This document shows, piece after piece, positions 63,756-64,000 of a stretch of DNA of 64,000 nucleotides (positions are counted from its first letter, which is position 1; each line of letters begins with the position of its first letter). The stretch covers positions 62,001 to 126,000 of the forward strand of contig DYNM01000004.1 of assembly GCA_020721065.1 (NCBI GenBank), in the 5' to 3' direction. The notes below the pieces were generated by a model. That model was not told the DNA's origin and searched no databases. It saw only the letters and a program-made list of their open reading frames with translations. Made by a program: the position numbers and the translations under genes. Source of the stretch: Thiocystis violascens (GTDB lineage: Bacteria > Pseudomonadota > Gammaproteobacteria > Chromatiales > Chromatiaceae).

Positions 63756-64000
63756 GTGAAAATCTACTTTAGTTTAGAAAAAAAGATTGCTTTAGTCAGT
63801 ATTCTGTCATTACTGTTGATGACCAGTTGTTCTGTATTCAAACGGCAACAAAAATTGCCGCCAGTTCCATCGGAACAACGTGAAGCTACCGTGCAAGATG
63901 GCTATTTTTATCAAATTGCGCCTGGTGATACTGTCAACATTTTTGTTTGGGGTTTGAGTGAATTATCTGGTAGTGTTCCCGTGCGCCCTGACGGCATGTT
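63756..64000 (+). CDS. Polysaccharide export lipoprotein, 5' part
   Basis: The first 81 codons of a polysaccharide export (Wza-like) outer-membrane protein; the gene runs off the window. A GTG start at 63756 has GAGGG about 8 bases upstream. The protein begins with a signal peptide ending LLMTSC (Cys about residue 26) and continues into the PES domain start DGYFYQIAPGDTVNIFVWGL (about 54-73). This is the export pore of the exopolysaccharide made by the XrtA locus, and suggests that glycan synthesis genes follow. Co-oriented with prsR, 27 bases after it. Confidence 0.88.
   Translation, partial: MKIYFSLEKKIALVSILSLLLMTSCSVFKRQQKLPPVPSEQREATVQDGYFYQIAPGDTVNIFVWGLSELSGSVPVRPDGM

Noticed and set aside
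54242..64000. A PEP-CTERM sorting signal in the window
   Set aside because: No complete protein here ends in the V-P-E-P, membrane helix and basic-tail pattern; the substrates must be encoded elsewhere.

Overview
The window looks like chromosomal DNA of a sulfur-metabolising gammaproteobacterium. The support is an LpoA-type lipoprotein gene divergent from rsmI, an aprBA pair for dissimilatory adenylylsulfate (APS) reductase, a pyruvate:ferredoxin oxidoreductase, a V-type ATPase operon and an XrtA/PEP-CTERM exopolysaccharide locus. I do not name a genus. No rRNA, tRNA, CRISPR array or complete insertion sequence was seen.

Layout. 1-7.5 kb: the 3' end of a PFOR gene, a dihydroorotate-dehydrogenase-like gene, yjcH-actP (acetate uptake), a hicBA toxin-antitoxin pair flanked by copies of an intergenic repeat, a chemoreceptor, an SDR and an SCP2-like gene. 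7.6-13.3 kb (minus): pdxH, an EAL-CBS-GGDEF protein co-oriented with a chemoreceptor, and rsmI. 13.3-15.1 kb: lpoA. 15.1-21.8 kb (minus): a cluster with an RTX-type Ca-binding protein, a DUF4160/DUF2442/DUF2442 trio, and a 1280-residue protein built from about 125 octapeptide repeats organised in an 80-residue super-repeat. 21.9-25.6 kb: groESL behind a CIRCE operator, then a BglII-like restriction-modification pair. 26.0-28.6 kb: aprBA. 28.7-40.8 kb: housekeeping genes (AgcS symporter, yciB, yciI-like, parvulin, cvpA, dedD, crcB, hisEIAB, glk, alaC, hom, radC). 40.9-47.6 kb: a V-ATPase operon that stops after subunit A, with no B or D gene. 47.7-54 kb: a membrane polymerase/ligase with a C-terminal beta-helix, creA, and an alpha-E plus ATP-grasp pair. 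54.2-64 kb: the PEP-CTERM/exopolysaccharide regulatory locus (prsT, a secretion-type ATPase fused to an OmpA-like domain, prsK, prsR, and the start of a polysaccharide-export lipoprotein).

How the parts fit. PFOR, ActP and AprBA suggest central carbon flow through acetyl-CoA and sulfite oxidation or sulfate reduction chemistry; the direction of APS reductase cannot be read from these genes. Two chemoreceptors and an EAL-GGDEF protein point to motility or surface-lifestyle control. The Prs genes, the ligase/beta-helix protein and the two large repeat proteins point to an elaborate cell surface or matrix.

Most noteworthy: the octapeptide-repeat protein with its small-gene neighbours; the incomplete V-ATPase operon; a dispersed dyad/heptamer repeat family at four intergenic sites, one of which sits exactly where hisH would be expected; and two unusual domain fusions (ligase + jelly-roll + beta-helix, and AAA ATPase + OmpA). 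All functional calls rest on motif and family recognition by reading; no database search was run.
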